Assembly: GCF_013371465.1 (NCBI RefSeq)
Contig: NZ_JABWDU010000006.1
Coordinates: forward strand, 62,001 to 126,000
Reading direction: 5' to 3'
DNA from: Ensifer oleiphilus
Lineage (GTDB): Bacteria > Pseudomonadota > Alphaproteobacteria > Rhizobiales > Rhizobiaceae
Length of the DNA stretch: 64,000 nt
Shown one piece after another: positions 11,244 through 19,680 of this stretch. The first letter of the stretch is position 1; every line of letters starts with the position of its first letter. Under the pieces are notes generated by a model, which was not told where the DNA came from, did not search any database, and saw only the letters and a program-made list of their open reading frames with translations. A program made the position numbers and the translations under genes.

Positions 11244-12554
11244 CTATTCAAGCCGCGGCGACCAGGCCGGGTCTGAGGCAAAGCCCTGCGTGGGCACCGG
11301 CTGCTCGTTGTAGCCGCTCAGGTCGATCGAGTAGAGCTGCGGTCCGCCGGCACCGGCGTTCTGACGGAAGAACATCAGCACGCGGCCATTCGGCGCCCAG
11401 GTCGGTCCTTCGTTGTGGAAGCCCGTGGTCAGGATGCGCTCGCCCGAGCCGTCCGGCTTCATCACACCGATCGAGAACTTGCCGCCCGACTGTTTGGTGA
11501 AGGCGATGAGGTCGCCGCGCGGAGACCAGACCGGCGTCGAATAGGAGCCGTCGCCGAAGGAGATTCGGCGCTGGCCGGAGCCATCGGCACCCATGACGTA
11601 GATCTGCTGGCGGCCGCCGCGGTCGCTTTCAAACGCGATCTGGCTACCGTCGGGCGAATAGGACGGCGCGGTATCGATCGCCGCCGTGCTGGTGAGGCGT
11701 GTCGTTGTACGCGAGCGCAAGTCCATCGTGTAGATGTTGGCATTGCCCTCCTGCTGCAGGCTCATGATGACGCGCTGGCCATCCGGCGAGAAGCGCGGCG
11801 AGAAGGTCATGCCCGGGAAATTGCCGACCACCTCGCGCTGTCCGGTTTCCAGCTGCAGCAGGTAGACGCGCGGCTGGTTGTTTTCGAACGACATGTAGGT
11901 GACTTCCTGACGGTTCGGCGAGAAGCGCGGCGTCAGAACGAGGTCGTTGGAGTTGGTCAAGGCTCGGGCATTCGCCCCATCCTGGTCCATCATCGCGAGC
12001 TGGCGCTTGCGGGCGGTCTTCGGCCCGCTTTCTGCGACATAGACCACACGTGTGTCGAAATAGCCCTTTTCGCCGGTGATGCGCTCGTAGATCGCGTCAG
12101 CGATGATGTGAGCGACACGGCGCCAGTTTTCAGGCTGGGTGAAGAACTGCTGGCCGGTCATCTGCGTACCCGCAAACGTGTCCCAGAGGCGGAACTCCGC
12201 CTTCAGGCGGCCGTCGGCCTCCTGCGTCACGCGACCGGTGACCAGTGCCTGTGCGTTGATGACCTTCCAGTCCTCGAACCGCGGAGCGGCGTCGGGGTTG
12301 CTGATCTTCTCGATGAACGCGCCCTTGTCGATCGGCTTGAACAGACCCGAGCGCTTGAGGTCGGCTGCGACCACGTCGGAAATCTTCTTGCCGAGTTCCC
12401 CTTGCAGGAAGTCGGTGATCGCAATCGGCAAAGGCTCGACATTGCCCTTGTTGATGTTGATTTCGACGACAGCATTCGCCGGTGTCGCCGCCACGAAGGC
12501 GGCCAGCAGACCCGCTGCCACCATCAGGGCGCGAAAAAAAGAGCTCTTGATCAT
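11244..12554 (-). CDS. tolB: Tol-Pal system beta-propeller protein TolB
   Basis: Periplasmic partner of Pal and TolA in the trans-envelope Tol machine. The 436 residues have a signal peptide ([22 protein letters not shown]), an N-terminal alpha/beta domain (residues ~30-165) and a six-bladed propeller with repeated blade motifs such as [33 protein letters not shown] and [19 protein letters not shown]. Length and repeats are typical of the family. It lies 79 bp downstream of tolA on the same strand. Confidence 0.97.
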   Translation of the reverse strand: MIKSSFFRALMVAAGLLAAFVAATPANAVVEININKGNVEPLPIAITDFLQGELGKKISDVVAADLKRSGLFKPIDKGAFIEKISNPDAAPRFEDWKVINAQALVTGRVTQEADGRLKAEFRLWDTFAGTQMTGQQFFTQPENWRRVAHIIADAIYERITGEKGYFDTRVVYVAESGPKTARKRQLAMMDQDGANARALTNSNDLVLTPRFSPNRQEVTYMSFENNQPRVYLLQLETGQREVVGNFPGMTFSPRFSPDGQRVIMSLQQEGNANIYTMDLRSRTTTRLTSTAAIDTAPSYSPDGSQIAFESDRGGRQQIYVMGADGSGQRRISFGDGSYSTPVWSPRGDLIAFTKQSGGKFSIGVMKPDGSGERILTTGFHNEGPTWAPNGRVLMFFRQNAGAGGPQLYSIDLSGYNEQPVPTQGFASDPAWSPRLE

Positions 12555-12633
12555 AGAGACAAGCCTTTCAGCTTAGTACGAAGGGTTCGCAGGGTTGGTT
12601 TGCTATCCGGCATAAGTTCCAATCCCGGCAGCT

Positions 12634-13713
12634 CTAGAGTGCGAATTCCGAGGGGTCGAAGTTCAGCACCAGGGTATTCCATCCTTTTTCGCCGTCATAT
12701 TTTTCAGGCGGCAGATTCTGTAGCGGTGCCGAGCGCCGGAGCGCACGCAGCGTGCTGCTTTCAACGGCACGGCGCGTCCCTTCGGGACCACCCGTGGCGG
12801 TGACTTCGGGCGTGCCGACGATGTTGCCCGCCGGATCCAGCTGCACCCGGATCGACACACGGACTTCCTCGACGCCTGTGAGACCGGCAATCAGTGACCA
12901 GTTGCCCTGGATCTGGCCTTTCACACCGTCGATCTCGTTGGCGCTCAAGCCCACGCCGATGGTCTTCTTGCCACCGAGAGCCGCCTCCTGCGTCGAGCGC
13001 TTGGCGCCACCGGCGGACGGGTCCTGCCGGTTGAGCAGGGCCGCGATCTCGTCCGCGTTGAACTTGCTTTCCTCCGTGGAGGCCTGCTTCTTCTGTTCCT
13101 TCGGCGTCTGTTCGTTCTTGCGGTCGGGTGTCTTTGCGGACTGTGCCGGCTTTTCCACCTTGGGCTTGGCCGCCGGCGTCGGCACCTTTTCAGGCAGCGC
13201 TTCGGCTTCCGGGTTTTCGGCCGGCTTTTCTTCGGCCGGCGTCGGTTCCGGCTTGGTCTCGGGCTTCACTTCCTGCTTGGCTTCCGGCAGCGCCGCCACT
13301 TCGGTTGCGGGTTCTGAAGCCGGCTTGGTCTCCTCGACCTTCTTGATTTCCTGCTCGACCGGATCGGGCGTCGGTTCGGGCTTCTCGTTCTTTTCCGGCG
13401 ATGCCGTGGCTTCGCTCTTCGACGGCTTGGCGTTCGGCGTCGGCGGCGTCTTGAGGTCCGTGTCGTTGTCGCCGACGTTCTCGGCCGGCTGGTTCGTTTC
13501 CGGACGTTTGGTCGGAACCGGCGACGAGGTCTCCTTCTTCGGCGCCTTCTTGTCGCCCTGCTGGACCTGGGTCATTTCCGAATAGGGCACGATGTCGACC
13601 GGCAGAGCCTCGACGTCGGCGACCTGGAAATCAGCCGGGCTGCCGAGCGAAACCATCGCCCAGGTCAGAACCAGAGCGTGCAGCAGACCAGATGTGGCGA
13701 GACTGCCCTTCAT
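12634..13713 (-). CDS. tolA: Tol-Pal system protein TolA
   Basis: Inner-membrane energy transducer that links TolQR to TolB-Pal. The 359 residues start with a single transmembrane segment (LLHALVLTWAMVSLG, residues 11-25). A long charged Lys/Pro/Glu-rich spacer (about residues 50-215) follows, and then a C-terminal TonB/TolA-like domain (~255-359, WSLIAGLTGVEEVRVSIRVQ, FDPSEFAL). The spacer is lower in complexity than in gammaproteobacteria but has the same role of spanning the periplasm. It lies 9 bp downstream of tolR. Confidence 0.93.
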   Translation of the reverse strand: MKGSLATSGLLHALVLTWAMVSLGSPADFQVADVEALPVDIVPYSEMTQVQQGDKKAPKKETSSPVPTKRPETNQPAENVGDNDTDLKTPPTPNAKPSKSEATASPEKNEKPEPTPDPVEQEIKKVEETKPASEPATEVAALPEAKQEVKPETKPEPTPAEEKPAENPEAEALPEKVPTPAAKPKVEKPAQSAKTPDRKNEQTPKEQKKQASTEESKFNADEIAALLNRQDPSAGGAKRSTQEAALGGKKTIGVGLSANEIDGVKGQIQGNWSLIAGLTGVEEVRVSIRVQLDPAGNIVGTPEVTATGGPEGTRRAVESSTLRALRRSAPLQNLPPEKYDGEKGWNTLVLNFDPSEFAL

Positions 13714-13722
13714 CGTGGACGA

Positions 13723-14175
13723 TCACTTTTCCTGTTCTTGCAGCGTCACGAGGCCGAGGTTCTTGAACCCGGCAGCCGAGATGCGCGCCATGACCTTCAT
13801 CACCGTGCCGTAGTCGGCATTGGTGTCGCCGCGAACATAGATGCGTTCGTTGTAGCCGGTGGTGGCGATGGCCTCGAGCTTCGGCACGACCTCGTCGATC
13901 GCGATCGCGGTCTCCTGCAGATAGATTTCGCCTGCCGGGTTGACCGAAACGGTGATCGGCTGCGTATCGGAGTTGAGCGCCTTGGCCTGCGTTTCCGGCA
14001 GGTCGATCGGCACGCCGACCGTCATCATCGGTGCAGCGACCATGAAGATGATGAGCAGCACCAGCATCACGTCCACGAAGGGCGTGACGTTGATTTCACT
14101 CATGATCGCTTTCTTGCCGCCGCGGCGACGACGACCGCCACCCGAACCCTTGGCTCCGCCAACCGACATGCCCAT
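13723..14175 (-). CDS. tolR: Tol-Pal system protein TolR (ExbD family)
   Basis: Proton-channel partner of TolQ. The 150 residues have a short basic, glycine-rich cytoplasmic N-terminus, one transmembrane helix containing the essential aspartate (INVTPFVDVMLVLLIIFMVA) and a periplasmic domain ending LGLVTLQEQEK. It is 27 bp downstream of tolQ and 9 bp upstream of tolA, so co-transcribed. The basic stretch GGGRRRRGGKK before the helix is unusually long but fits the positive-inside rule. Confidence 0.96.
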   Translation of the reverse strand: MGMSVGGAKGSGGGRRRRGGKKAIMSEINVTPFVDVMLVLLIIFMVAAPMMTVGVPIDLPETQAKALNSDTQPITVSVNPAGEIYLQETAIAIDEVVPKLEAIATTGYNERIYVRGDTNADYGTVMKVMARISAAGFKNLGLVTLQEQEK

Positions 14176-14202
14176 CAGCTTGGTCTCCGTGCTCTCTGGC
14201 GA

Positions 14203-14925
14203 TTACTGCGCCGCCTGGCGCGGGTTCTGCAGCTTCTCGTCGATCTGCCGCGACAGGATCGCCGAAAACTCGTCGGCGAAGGCTTCCATGCGCGCCGACA
14301 GCTTGCCGGCATCGGCAGAAAACTTGTTGTAGGCGATAACGGCGGGAATAGCGGCGAGCAGACCGATGGCGGTTGCCAGAAGCGCTTCGGCGATACCGGG
14401 CGCCACAACCGCGAGGTTGGTCGACTTCGAACCGGCGATCGCCTGGAACGAGGTCATGATACCGACGACGGTGCCGAAAAGACCGATGAAGGGTGCCGCC
14501 GAACCGATGGTCGCGAGCGAGCCGAGGCGTGCTTCCAGCGATTCCGATTCACGGGCGAGCGTCACGTCCATGGCGCGGTCGATACGCATCTGCAGGCCTA
14601 TCGGAGACCGCGCACCGCGTTCGAAGCTTTTCTTCCATTCGCGCATCGCCGACACGAAGATCGCGCCCATCCCGGCCGTCTGCCGGTCGGAGAGCGTGCG
14701 GTACAGCTCTTCCAGCGACTGGCCCGACCAGAACACCTGCTCGAAGCCGTCGAGCTGGCGACGGACACGGCCGTAGTTCAGCGTCTTGTCGACGACGATC
14801 GCCCATGTCCACACGGAGGCTGCAATCAGCCCCAGCATGACCAGCTTCACGACAAAGCCCGCCTGCATGAAGAGCGACCAGAGGCTCACATCGTGCGTGG
14901 CTGCGGCCAATCCAACCTGTTCCAT
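14203..14925 (-). CDS. tolQ: Tol-Pal system protein TolQ (ExbB family)
   Basis: Inner-membrane proton channel subunit that energizes TolA. The 240 residues have three transmembrane segments: near residues 15-40 (FMQAGFVVKLVMLGLIAASV), ~140-165 (GSAAPFIGLFGTVVGIMTSF) and ~175-200 (APGIAEALLATAIGLLAAIP). The second contains the family pattern GLFGTVVGIM. Start at 14925 (MEQVGLAAATHDVSLW); the upstream in-frame 37 residues show no family similarity. It is the first gene of tolQ-R-A-B here, because ybgC, the usual preceding gene, is 4.2 kb away across the ku-ligD block. Confidence 0.96.
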   Translation of the reverse strand: MEQVGLAAATHDVSLWSLFMQAGFVVKLVMLGLIAASVWTWAIVVDKTLNYGRVRRQLDGFEQVFWSGQSLEELYRTLSDRQTAGMGAIFVSAMREWKKSFERGARSPIGLQMRIDRAMDVTLARESESLEARLGSLATIGSAAPFIGLFGTVVGIMTSFQAIAGSKSTNLAVVAPGIAEALLATAIGLLAAIPAVIAYNKFSADAGKLSARMEAFADEFSAILSRQIDEKLQNPRQAAQ

Positions 14926-15233
14926 CGTTTTCAGTCCCCGAATCCAAACACCCGGCAAGAGCGGCTCATGCTCGTGACCGGGTAGCCCAAACGTTCTGTT
15001 GCAAGAGAGCCCCGGCGCCGCCGCTGGTCGCACCATCGCGACCTTTATTAGCTTATGGTTGCCTTCTTGCCGTCAATTTTGGTCAAAGGATGACGTGCGC
15101 TGCACAAATCCTGATGGGGTGATTAAGACACCATTATGGTTAAGGGAGTGTTACCGCGATTGTGTCTTTCGGGCCGCAGTTGGCTGTGCATGACCATAAC
15201 GGAACTTCCCCGCGCGGCAGACGTTTTCGGGGC
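14926..15233. promoter_or_regulatory. Divergent intergenic region, tolQ versus the ku-ligD cassette
   Basis: This 308-bp gap must hold the tolQ promoter and the plus-strand promoter of the NHEJ genes. On the minus strand a TTGACG near 15073 and A/T-rich hexamers about 18-19 nt further could form a weak promoter. A TTAACCAT half-like motif occurs near 15136-15143. No confident operator was found. Confidence 0.35.
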
Positions 15234-15524
15234 ATGAGCACGCAAACGACACGACATCGCAACCGGCGAGCCGCGCAGCAGCACTTCGATCAGCGTGACC
15301 GTCTGATCCTGGCGCTCTATGCGCAGCTGAAGGCGGAACGAGAAACGCGCGCCGCCCTTGAGGAAGCGCTCGCCAACGGCGTGTTGTCGAGCGAGGTGCT
15401 GCAGGCCATCATCGCGGATCCCATCCCTGCCATAACCAGCGAAGACATCGCCGGCATCGAGCAGGCCCTTGCTCACGACGCATCCCGCGCCTCGCCCACC
15501 AAGCCGTTGAGCGGAGAACGCTGA
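15234..15524 (+). CDS. Small hypothetical protein coupled to ku
   Basis: A predicted 96-residue soluble protein I do not recognise. It begins MSTQTTRHRNRRAAQQHF (strongly basic) and continues with an amphipathic helical region rich in Arg/Glu/Ala (RLILALYAQLKAERETRA). The acidic C-terminal half contains ITSEDIAGIEQALAHD. Its stop codon overlaps the ku start (TGATG), so translation is probably coupled and the product may act with Ku. The start is uncertain: ATG 15234 has a weak ribosome site, while GTG 15162 has AAGGGAG about 13 nt upstream and would add 24 residues. Confidence 0.6.
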   Translation: MSTQTTRHRNRRAAQQHFDQRDRLILALYAQLKAERETRAALEEALANGVLSSEVLQAIIADPIPAITSEDIAGIEQALAHDASRASPTKPLSGER

Positions 15525-16369
15525 TGCCTCCCCGCGCGCTCTGGAAGGGCCAACTTCGGCTTTCCCTCGTTTCGATCCCGGTCGAGCTTTTCAGCGCCAC
15601 ACGCTCGGGCGCCAATGTCTCGTTCCGCCAGATCCACGAGCCGTCAGGCAAGCCCGTGCACTACGAAAAGGTTGTCGATGGCATCGGACCTGTGGACACC
15701 GACGATATCGTCAAGGGGTACGAATACGAGTCCGGCAAGTACGTACTGCTGGAGCCGAAGGAAGTGGATTCGATCAAGCTGGAGACGAAAAAGACGCTGG
15801 AGCTCGTCCAGTTCGTCGGCGCCTGCGACATTTCGCCGATCTATTTCGACAAACCCTACTACCTGGTGCCCACCGACGACCTTGCCGAGGATGCCTACCG
15901 CGTCGTGCGCGATGCCCTGCGGGCATCCGCCAAGGTCGGGCTCGGCCAGCTGACGCTGCGCGGCCGGGAATATCTCGTTGCGGTCAAACCCTGCGGCGAC
16001 GGTCTGCTACTCGAGACGCTGCGCTACGCCGACGAGTTGCGCAAGGCGGACCCGCTGTTTTCAGGCCTGTCAGGCAAGAAGGCCGACAAGGACCTGCTTG
16101 ATGTCGCAACCGCGCTGATCGACCGCAAGACGGCGCCGTTCGATGCCGCCGTGTTCAAGGACAATTACACCGCCGCGCTGACAGATCTGGTCAAGCGCAA
16201 GATGAAGGGCAAGGCCGCCCGTGTTTCGGTGGATGAGGACGAACGGCCTTCGTCTGGGGGTGACAACGTCGTCGATCTGATGTCGGCCCTGAAAAAGAGT
16301 CTCGAAAGCAGCGGCAAGAAGCCGCCGGCGAAACCGGCGTCGGCTGCCCGCCGGCGCAAATCCGCTTGA
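15524..16369 (+). CDS. ku: Non-homologous end joining protein Ku
   Basis: Forms homodimeric rings on DNA double-strand ends and recruits the ligase LigD. The 281 residues begin MPPRALWKGQLRLSLVSIPVELF, the standard bacterial Ku start. They include the conserved core (VSFRQIHEPSGKPVHYEK, GYEYESGKYVLLEP, SPIYFDKPYYLVPTD) and a basic Lys/Ala/Pro-rich C-terminal tail (ESSGKKPPAKPASAARRRKSA) of the type that binds DNA and LigD. It overlaps the upstream small gene by one base and precedes ligD by 8 bp, so the three genes form one operon. Confidence 0.97.
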   Translation: MPPRALWKGQLRLSLVSIPVELFSATRSGANVSFRQIHEPSGKPVHYEKVVDGIGPVDTDDIVKGYEYESGKYVLLEPKEVDSIKLETKKTLELVQFVGACDISPIYFDKPYYLVPTDDLAEDAYRVVRDALRASAKVGLGQLTLRGREYLVAVKPCGDGLLLETLRYADELRKADPLFSGLSGKKADKDLLDVATALIDRKTAPFDAAVFKDNYTAALTDLVKRKMKGKAARVSVDEDERPSSGGDNVVDLMSALKKSLESSGKKPPAKPASAARRRKSA

Positions 16370-16377
16370 GGTGACCG

Positions 16378-19008
16378 ATGGCTGCCCGCCAGAACCCACT
16401 CTCAGAATACAACCGCCGCCGCGACTTTTCCAAGACGGGTGAGCCCCAGGGCAAAGCGGCCCCGGCGCGCAATGGCCAGAAGCGTTTCCTCGTCCAGAAG
16501 CACGATGCAACCCGGCTGCATTACGATTTTCGCCTGGAGTGGGGTGGTGTCCTGAAGAGCTGGGCGGTGACGCGTGGGCCGAGCCTCAATCCCGACGACA
16601 AGCGGCTGGCGGTGCGCACCGAGGACCACCCGATCGCCTATGGCGATTTCGAGGGAACGATCCCGGAAAAGCAGTATGGCGGCGGCACCGTGATGCTCTG
16701 GGACACAGGCTGGTGGGAGCCCGACAACGATCCGGAAGAAGGGCTGCAGGAAGGCAAGCTGAAGTTCCACCTGCACGGCGAACGCATGCAGGGCGGCTGG
16801 ACGCTGGTGCGCATGCGCCCCCGTCCCGGCGAAAAGCGCGAAAACTGGTTGCTGATCAAGGAGACCGACGCCATCGCCTCCGACGACGGCGATAACCTGA
16901 TCGAGGACAACACGACCAGTGTATTCACCGGTCGCACCATGACGGAGATCGCTGCCGGAAAAGGCGAGGCCAAGAAACACGTCTGGCAATCCGAAAAGAG
17001 CGCGGCCGCCAACGTCAAAGCCGGTGCCATCGACGAAGAGGCACCAAGGCTGAAACCGCGAAAGCGATCGGGAAAACCACCCGGCTTTCAAAAACCGCAA
17101 CTCGCCACTTTGGTTTCGCAGGCGCCCGACGGCGACGACTGGCTGAACGAAGTGAAGTTCGACGGCTATCGGCTGCTCGTGGCCGTCGGCGGCGGCGAGG
17201 CGCGGTGTTATACCCGCACGGGTCTCGACTGGACCGAGAAGTTTCACACAATTGTCGATACGCTGGCAGAACTCGACTGCAATTCAGCGCTCGTCGACGG
17301 CGAGGCAGTGGCAGCCACCAGTGAAGGCTCGTCGTTTTCCGCCCTGCAGAAAGCCCTGAAACACGGCGGCGACACCCGCTTTTACGCCTTCGATCTGCTG
17401 GAGCTGAACGGTCGCGACCTGCGCAAGAAGCCGCTCATCGAACGAAAGCGCGCGTTGAAAGCGTTGCTCGACGCACTGGGGCCAACCGGCACGGTGCAGT
17501 ACAGCGAGCATGTCCGCGGCAACGGTGCCAAGGTCTTTGCCGCCATGTGCAAATCCGGGCAGGAGGGCATCATCGCCAAGGAGGCAGACGCCCCCTACCA
17601 GAACCGCCGCACGCGCAGTTGGCTGAAGATCAAATGCACGAAACGCCAGGAGTTCGTGATCGGCGGTTATTCACCCTCCTCGAAAAAGGGACGCGCCTTC
17701 GCCTCGCTGCTTGTCGGAACGTTCGAAAATGGCAAGCTCGTCTACCAGGGCCGGATCGGCACTGGTTTCGACGAGGCGCGAATGGAAGAGCTTTCAGACG
17801 CCTTTGCCAAACGCCGCCGCAAGACGCCAGCATTCACCGCCGTGCCGGATGACATCGGCCGCGATGCGATCTGGCTGACGCCGGATCTGGTGGCCGAGGT
17901 CGATTTCGCCGAGTTTACCGACGATGGACACATTCGTCATGGCGCCTTCGAAGGTCTGCGCCGCGACAAGGAGGCAAAGACCGTGACACTCGAAAGACCG
18001 AAGCTAGCGAAAGTCTCCAAGGCGCGTGCCGAACACACACCGGACAGCGCCAAACGCGCTTCGGGCAAAGCCCAGCGTGCTCAGGGCACAACATCGCGCG
18101 CGGCGAACTCCGATGCAGGCGACACGGTGCTCGGCGTCCGTATCACCCATCCCGAGCGTGAGCTGTTCGAGGGCGAGCCCATCACCAAACTCGACCTAGC
18201 CCGCTACTACGCCGTGGTGGCGGAGAAGATGCTGCCCTTTGCAGGTGATCATCTGCTGTCGCTGATGCGATGTCCGCAAGGCAGTCGCGGCCAATGTTTC
18301 TACCAGAAGCATGCAAGCGATGGTTTTCCTGAAGAGATCCACGAGACGCCGGTGAAGGAATCCTCCGGCGACACCGAGAACTACATGTATGTGCGCGATG
18401 CCAATGGTCTTGTTGCGGCGGTTCAGATGGGAACGCTGGAGTTCCATATCTGGGGATCGCCCGCCGACAAGCTGGAGACGCCGGACCGGTTGGTGTTTGA
18501 CCTCGACCCCGACCCGAGCGTCGGCTTTTCGGTCGTAAAGAACGCTGCAATCAGCCTTCGCGATGCGTTGGACGAGATTGGCCTCAAATCGGTGCCGATG
18601 GTGACCGGCGGCAAGGGCGTGCATGTCATCGTGCCGCTGACGCCGCGTGCACCCTGGGAGGACGCCAAGCGCTTCGCAAAAGCCTTTGCCCAAGGGTTTG
18701 CCGACCGCGATCCCGACAACTTCATTGCCACCATGTCGAAGGCGAAGCGCAAGGGCCGCATCTTTATCGACTGGCTGAGGAACGAACGCGGCGCCACCGC
18801 GATCGCCCCCTACTCCACCCGGGCCCGTCCCGGCGGGCCGGTGGCGACGCCCGTCAGCTGGAGCGAGCTTTCAGATCTCGATGCCGCCAACGGGTTTCAC
18901 ATTTCCGATATCCTTGGGCGGATCGAAAGCGGCATCGACCCCTGGTCCGACCTTGGCGATACCAGGCAGTCCCTGACCAAAAAGATACTGGACGCGCTGC
19001 CCGACTAA
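16378..19008 (+). CDS. ligD: Multifunctional DNA ligase D (phosphoesterase-ligase-polymerase)
   Basis: End-processing and sealing enzyme of bacterial NHEJ. The 876 residues carry three domains in the order PE-LIG-POL. The N-terminal 3'-phosphoesterase has HDATRLHYDFRLEW (~42-55) and DHPIAYGDFEGTIP. The central ATP-dependent ligase has its nucleotidyl lysine at K260 (EVKFDGYR), followed by VDGEAVA and EGIIAKEAD. The C-terminal archaeo-eukaryotic primase-like polymerase starts near residue 581 and has catalytic D708/D710 in DLDPDP. This order matches the Pseudomonas type, not the mycobacterial POL-PE-LIG order. It starts 8 bp after ku. Confidence 0.97.
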   Translation: MAARQNPLSEYNRRRDFSKTGEPQGKAAPARNGQKRFLVQKHDATRLHYDFRLEWGGVLKSWAVTRGPSLNPDDKRLAVRTEDHPIAYGDFEGTIPEKQYGGGTVMLWDTGWWEPDNDPEEGLQEGKLKFHLHGERMQGGWTLVRMRPRPGEKRENWLLIKETDAIASDDGDNLIEDNTTSVFTGRTMTEIAAGKGEAKKHVWQSEKSAAANVKAGAIDEEAPRLKPRKRSGKPPGFQKPQLATLVSQAPDGDDWLNEVKFDGYRLLVAVGGGEARCYTRTGLDWTEKFHTIVDTLAELDCNSALVDGEAVAATSEGSSFSALQKALKHGGDTRFYAFDLLELNGRDLRKKPLIERKRALKALLDALGPTGTVQYSEHVRGNGAKVFAAMCKSGQEGIIAKEADAPYQNRRTRSWLKIKCTKRQEFVIGGYSPSSKKGRAFASLLVGTFENGKLVYQGRIGTGFDEARMEELSDAFAKRRRKTPAFTAVPDDIGRDAIWLTPDLVAEVDFAEFTDDGHIRHGAFEGLRRDKEAKTVTLERPKLAKVSKARAEHTPDSAKRASGKAQRAQGTTSRAANSDAGDTVLGVRITHPERELFEGEPITKLDLARYYAVVAEKMLPFAGDHLLSLMRCPQGSRGQCFYQKHASDGFPEEIHETPVKESSGDTENYMYVRDANGLVAAVQMGTLEFHIWGSPADKLETPDRLVFDLDPDPSVGFSVVKNAAISLRDALDEIGLKSVPMVTGGKGVHVIVPLTPRAPWEDAKRFAKAFAQGFADRDPDNFIATMSKAKRKGRIFIDWLRNERGATAIAPYSTRARPGGPVATPVSWSELSDLDAANGFHISDILGRIESGIDPWSDLGDTRQSLTKKILDALPD

Positions 19009-19097
19009 GCGGCTAGGCTCGCTTTTTTAAACGGCCTTCCCGCAACAAAAGCGCCCTTCAAAACGGTCGCTATGATGCTTGCAACGGTAGCGATGAC

Positions 19098-19553
19098 CTA
19101 GCCCGCGCTTTGCTTTGCCTGCGTGAACTTTGTCGCCAGCGCCTCCGGCAGGCGGCGGGGGCGGCCCTGGCCGTTGATCACGGCGATGATCACCTTCGCG
19201 GCGATCAACAGTTGCCCATCGCGGCGGATCTCCTGCAGCAGCACCATCTTGGCGCCGCCGGCTTTCTCCGTCACGGTGCCGATCGTCAGGATGTCGTCCA
19301 TGCGCGCCGGCGCCTTGAAGTCTATCTCCATGCGATGAACCACAAAAACGAGGCCTTCGCTGTCGCCCTCGATCGCCAGCGTCGCCTGCTCGACGCCCAG
19401 CAGCCGCAGAAAATCGGTACGGGCGCGTTCCATGAAATGCAGGTAGCGGGCATGGTAGACGACGCCGGAAAAATCGGTGTCTTCGTAGTAGACGCGCTGG
19501 ACCAGCCGATGGCCGTCTTCGGTCAATTCGCCAGCAAGCGAGATCAGGGACAT
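19098..19553 (-). CDS. ybgC: Acyl-CoA thioesterase YbgC (Tol-Pal-associated)
   Basis: Hot-dog-fold thioesterase of the 4-hydroxybenzoyl-CoA thioesterase type, normally the first gene of the tol-pal operon and thought to act on phospholipid-related acyl thioesters. The 151 residues contain the family active-site segment YYEDTDFSGVVYHARYLHF with the catalytic Asp, followed by MERARTDFLRLLG. Start at 19553 (MSLISLAGE) with GGAGAG upstream; an in-frame extension to 19628 was rejected. It shares the minus strand with tolQ but is separated from it by the plus-strand ku-ligD cassette. Confidence 0.93.
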   Translation of the reverse strand: MSLISLAGELTEDGHRLVQRVYYEDTDFSGVVYHARYLHFMERARTDFLRLLGVEQATLAIEGDSEGLVFVVHRMEIDFKAPARMDDILTIGTVTEKAGGAKMVLLQEIRRDGQLLIAAKVIIAVINGQGRPRRLPEALATKFTQAKQSAG

Positions 19554-19622
19554 GCTTCTCTCCGACAAGAATTTGCCAAACCCTGTGCAGGAACCAAAAC
19601 ACATTTGCAAGCATTGCAGCTT

Positions 19623-19649
19623 TGTCACAAACCTATCCTACACGTGACA
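19623..19649. repeat. TGTCAC/GTGACA inverted repeat in the ybgC-sqdB gap
   Basis: A perfect 6-bp inverted repeat (19623-19628, 19644-19649) with a 15-bp spacer lies between the divergent ybgC and sqdB genes, about 30-60 bp upstream of sqdB. It may be an operator or simply overlap the sqdB promoter; the regulator is unknown. Confidence 0.35.
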
Positions 19650-19680
19650 CAGCTTTCCTTCCTGATCAGGAGATCCGTGC

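Noticed and set aside
15121-15150. TTAA...TTAA upstream of the ku cassette as a CtrA site
   Set aside because: The half-sites are 13 bp apart, outside the consensus.
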